Origin: Marimonas lutisalis
GTDB lineage: Bacteria; Pseudomonadota; Alphaproteobacteria; Rhodobacterales; Rhodobacteraceae
Reading direction: 5' to 3'
DNA: 64,000 nt
NCBI RefSeq assembly: GCF_005434965.1
Contig: NZ_SKCI01000002.1
Location: forward strand, 62,001 to 126,000
The notes under the pieces are model-generated. The model saw only the letters and a list, made by a program, of their open reading frames with translations, made no database searches and was not told the DNA's origin. A program made the translations under genes and the position numbers. Below are positions 62,619 to 64,000 of the stretch, one piece after another; within the stretch, counting starts at the first letter, position 1, and every line of letters begins with the position of its first letter.

Positions 62619-62729
62619 TTTCCCGTCCGTGCGGCTGTTGACATCATCGTGCGTGGCAACTGCTTGCTCCTTGTTCCAACGGCCCCTACAACGGGCCGGA
62701 ACGAGCGGCTTTTGCCTTTGCTTTAAGGC

Positions 62730-62758
62730 GATGTAAGGGGCGGCTCTGGCAGTGTCAA
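62730..62758 (-). promoter_or_regulatory. Predicted secA promoter
   Basis: On the minus strand a perfect TTGACA (62758-62753) and TACATC (62735-62730) have a 17-base spacer. The start is expected near 62723, about 105 bases before the secA ATG. Confidence 0.55.
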
Positions 62759-62796
62759 CGTCGCTTCCCTGAGCGACAGCAGCAAAGGACGAACCG

Positions 62797-63651
62797 ATGT
62801 CGAAACGACTCAACCTTCTGGCAGCCCCCATTCTTGCGCTGGCCGTGCTCAGCGGCGGCAGCCTCGCGGCCGAAGATGCGCCCACCGCCGATACCGTGGT
62901 GGCAACCGTGAACGGAACGGAAATCACCCTCGGCCACATGATCCTGATCCGCCAGAACCTCCCGGCCCAGTATGCGCAGCTGCCCGACGAAGTGCTGTTC
63001 AAGGGCATTCTCGATCAGCTGGTGCACCAGACGGTGCTGATGCAATCGCTCGGGGGCGACATGCCGGGCCGCGTGAAAACCGCGCTGGAAAACGAAGAAC
63101 GCACACTGCTCGCTGCCGAGGCGATCGAGGATGCGCTCGATGCCGGCCTGACCGACGAAGCGGTCAAAAAGGCCTATGAGGAAAAATACGCCCAGGCCGA
63201 GCCCGAAAAGGAATACCACGCCGCCCACATCCTGGTTGAGACCGAGGACGAGGCCAAGGCCCTGATCGAAGAACTGGAAGGCGGCGCCGATTTCGCCGCG
63301 CTGGCCAAGGAGAAATCGACTGGCCCGTCGGGTCCCAACGGGGGTGATCTCGGCTGGTTCGGCAAAGGCATGATGGTCGCCCCCTTCGAAGAGGCGGTGA
63401 TAGCGCTCGAAGACGGTGCGATCTCGGCACCCGTACAGACCCAGTTCGGCTGGCACGTAATCAAGCTCAACGAATCCCGGCTGGCCGAGGCGCCCGCGCT
63501 CGACGATGTCCGCGCCGAGATCGAGCAGGAACTGCAATCACAGCTGGTCGAGGCGCGCATTGACGCGCTGAAACAGACGGCCACCATTGACCGGTCCGGC
63601 GAAAGCGGTATTGATCCGGCTATTCTGAAAGACATCTCGCTTCTGGAGTAG
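62797..63651 (+). CDS. Parvulin-type peptidyl-prolyl cis-trans isomerase (periplasmic)
   Basis: A 284-residue protein with a signal peptide (1-24, [19 protein letters not shown]). A SurA-like N-terminal helical chaperone part follows (about 30-125, [23 protein letters not shown]), then a parvulin domain at about 130-230. The parvulin domain shows [51 protein letters not shown], and [15 protein letters not shown]. PrsA/SurA-type parvulins fold secreted and outer-membrane proteins. It is divergent from secA and just upstream of argJ. Confidence 0.93.
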   Translation: MSKRLNLLAAPILALAVLSGGSLAAEDAPTADTVVATVNGTEITLGHMILIRQNLPAQYAQLPDEVLFKGILDQLVHQTVLMQSLGGDMPGRVKTALENEERTLLAAEAIEDALDAGLTDEAVKKAYEEKYAQAEPEKEYHAAHILVETEDEAKALIEELEGGADFAALAKEKSTGPSGPNGGDLGWFGKGMMVAPFEEAVIALEDGAISAPVQTQFGWHVIKLNESRLAEAPALDDVRAEIEQELQSQLVEARIDALKQTATIDRSGESGIDPAILKDISLLE

Positions 63652-63657
63652 CCCATC

Positions 63658-64000
63658 TTGGCCAAGATCACCCACCGCTCGCCGCTGGCGCCCGACCATT
63701 TTCCCGACCTGCCGGTGATCGACGGCGTGCGCTTTGCCGCGGCCGAGGCGGGCGTGCGCTATTCCGGGCGGCTGGATGTCATGCTGGCCCTGCTGGATCG
63801 CGGCAGCACGGTGGCCGGGGTTTTCACCCGGTCGGCCACGCGGTCGGCCAACGTGCTCGATTGCCAAGCCAAGATCGGGTCGGCCTCCGACGCGGGCGCG
63901 GCGATCATTGTCAACTCGGGCAATTCCAACGCCTTCACGGGCCGCGCGGGCGACGAATCCGTCGCTGCGGTCTGTGCCGCCGTCGCCGATTCCACCGGCC
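63658..64000 (+). CDS. argJ: Bifunctional glutamate N-acetyltransferase/amino-acid acetyltransferase ArgJ, N-terminal part
   Basis: ArgJ moves acetyl from N-acetylornithine to glutamate in arginine synthesis. The frame starts at a TTG (63658-63660, 4 bases after the upstream stop codon), giving M-AKITHRSPLAP. It remains open to the window end, with about 114 residues present. Family features are VIDGVRFAAAEAGVRYSGRLDVM, GVFTRSATRSANVLDCQAKI, and the IIVNSGNSNAFTGRAGDES block, matching ArgJ N-terminal sequences. The nucleophilic KGSGM-type cleavage site would lie beyond the window. The order parvulin gene-argJ beside secA is common in Rhodobacterales. Confidence 0.93.
   Translation, partial: MAKITHRSPLAPDHFPDLPVIDGVRFAAAEAGVRYSGRLDVMLALLDRGSTVAGVFTRSATRSANVLDCQAKIGSASDAGAAIIVNSGNSNAFTGRAGDESVAAVCAAVADSTG

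Noticed and set aside
62489-62672. Possible short upstream reading frame before secA (good AAGGAG at 62667-62672, TTG at 62657-62659)
   Set aside because: The roughly 57-residue frame overlaps secA in another frame, is Arg/Ser-rich and resembles no known leader peptide. The ribosome-binding-like site may be chance.
62619-63008. N-terminal extension of secA to a start at 63008
   Set aside because: It would cross the predicted secA promoter and run antisense through the signal peptide of the isomerase gene. SecA proteins begin at the MLGFG start.

Overview
The window is a high-GC chromosomal segment of an alphaproteobacterium, most probably a marine Rhodobacterales (Roseobacter-group) species. 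The evidence is gene order: maf-aroE-coaE-dnaQ facing away from rho-mnmE-mnmG-rsmG-parA-parB, the secA / peptidyl-prolyl isomerase / argJ corner, hrcA-grpE separate from dnaK-dnaJ, lptC-lptA-lptB-hpf-ptsN without rpoN, and the protein sequences themselves. Almost everything is intact core genome. I see no insertion sequence, prophage, integrase or CRISPR array.

Region 1 (1-16.6 kb) is the neighbourhood of the replication origin. Leftward genes (Smr protein, mltA, Tim44-like gene; then dnaQ, coaE, aroE, maf) and rightward genes (fxsA, secB; then rho, mnmE, mnmG, rsmG, parA, parB) flank one long non-coding gap, 6455-7013. That gap holds several DnaA-box-like sequences, an AT-rich tract and a CtrA-like half-site pair, and is the best oriC candidate. 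Two perfect 16-bp parS palindromes lie at the start of mnmG and inside rsmG, next to parAB. A DUF454 gene, hemW, rdgB and rph follow on the minus strand.

Region 2 (16.7-31.4 kb) holds hrcA-grpE, a HyuA-like hydantoinase/oxoprolinase, queG, a glutathione transferase, mtgA, glutamate synthase (gltD then gltB, with a good intrinsic terminator), uppP, an NDUFA9-like NAD(P)-binding protein and a tRNA-Leu(CAG).

Region 3 (31.4-52.7 kb) is envelope-oriented. A methyltransferase and a capsule-synthesis-like protein diverge near the tRNA. Malonyl-CoA decarboxylase and RNase D follow, then kdsD-lptC-lptA-lptB (Kdo precursor and LPS export) and hpf-ptsN. A minus-strand surface-polysaccharide block comes next: three glycosyltransferases and a sulfotransferase with galE and galU, then another glycosyltransferase with kdsB and cysQ. 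A polysaccharide-export-type ABC permease without a neighbouring ATPase, an SH3-domain secreted protein and an AlkB-type repair enzyme close the region. The sulfotransferase plus the PAP phosphatase CysQ suggest that a surface glycan is sulfated.

Region 4 (52.7-64 kb) holds dnaK (with a plausible heat-shock promoter) and dnaJ with a strong terminator, radC, a two-gene unit encoding a membrane-anchored protein and a periplasmic binding-protein/OmpA fusion, secA, a divergent parvulin-type isomerase, and the first part of argJ, cut by the window end.

The genes are tightly packed. Many same-strand neighbours overlap by 4 or 8 bases, and three convergent pairs share stop-codon bases. A 51-bp hairpin-forming intergenic repeat occurs twice (27.6 and 56.2 kb).
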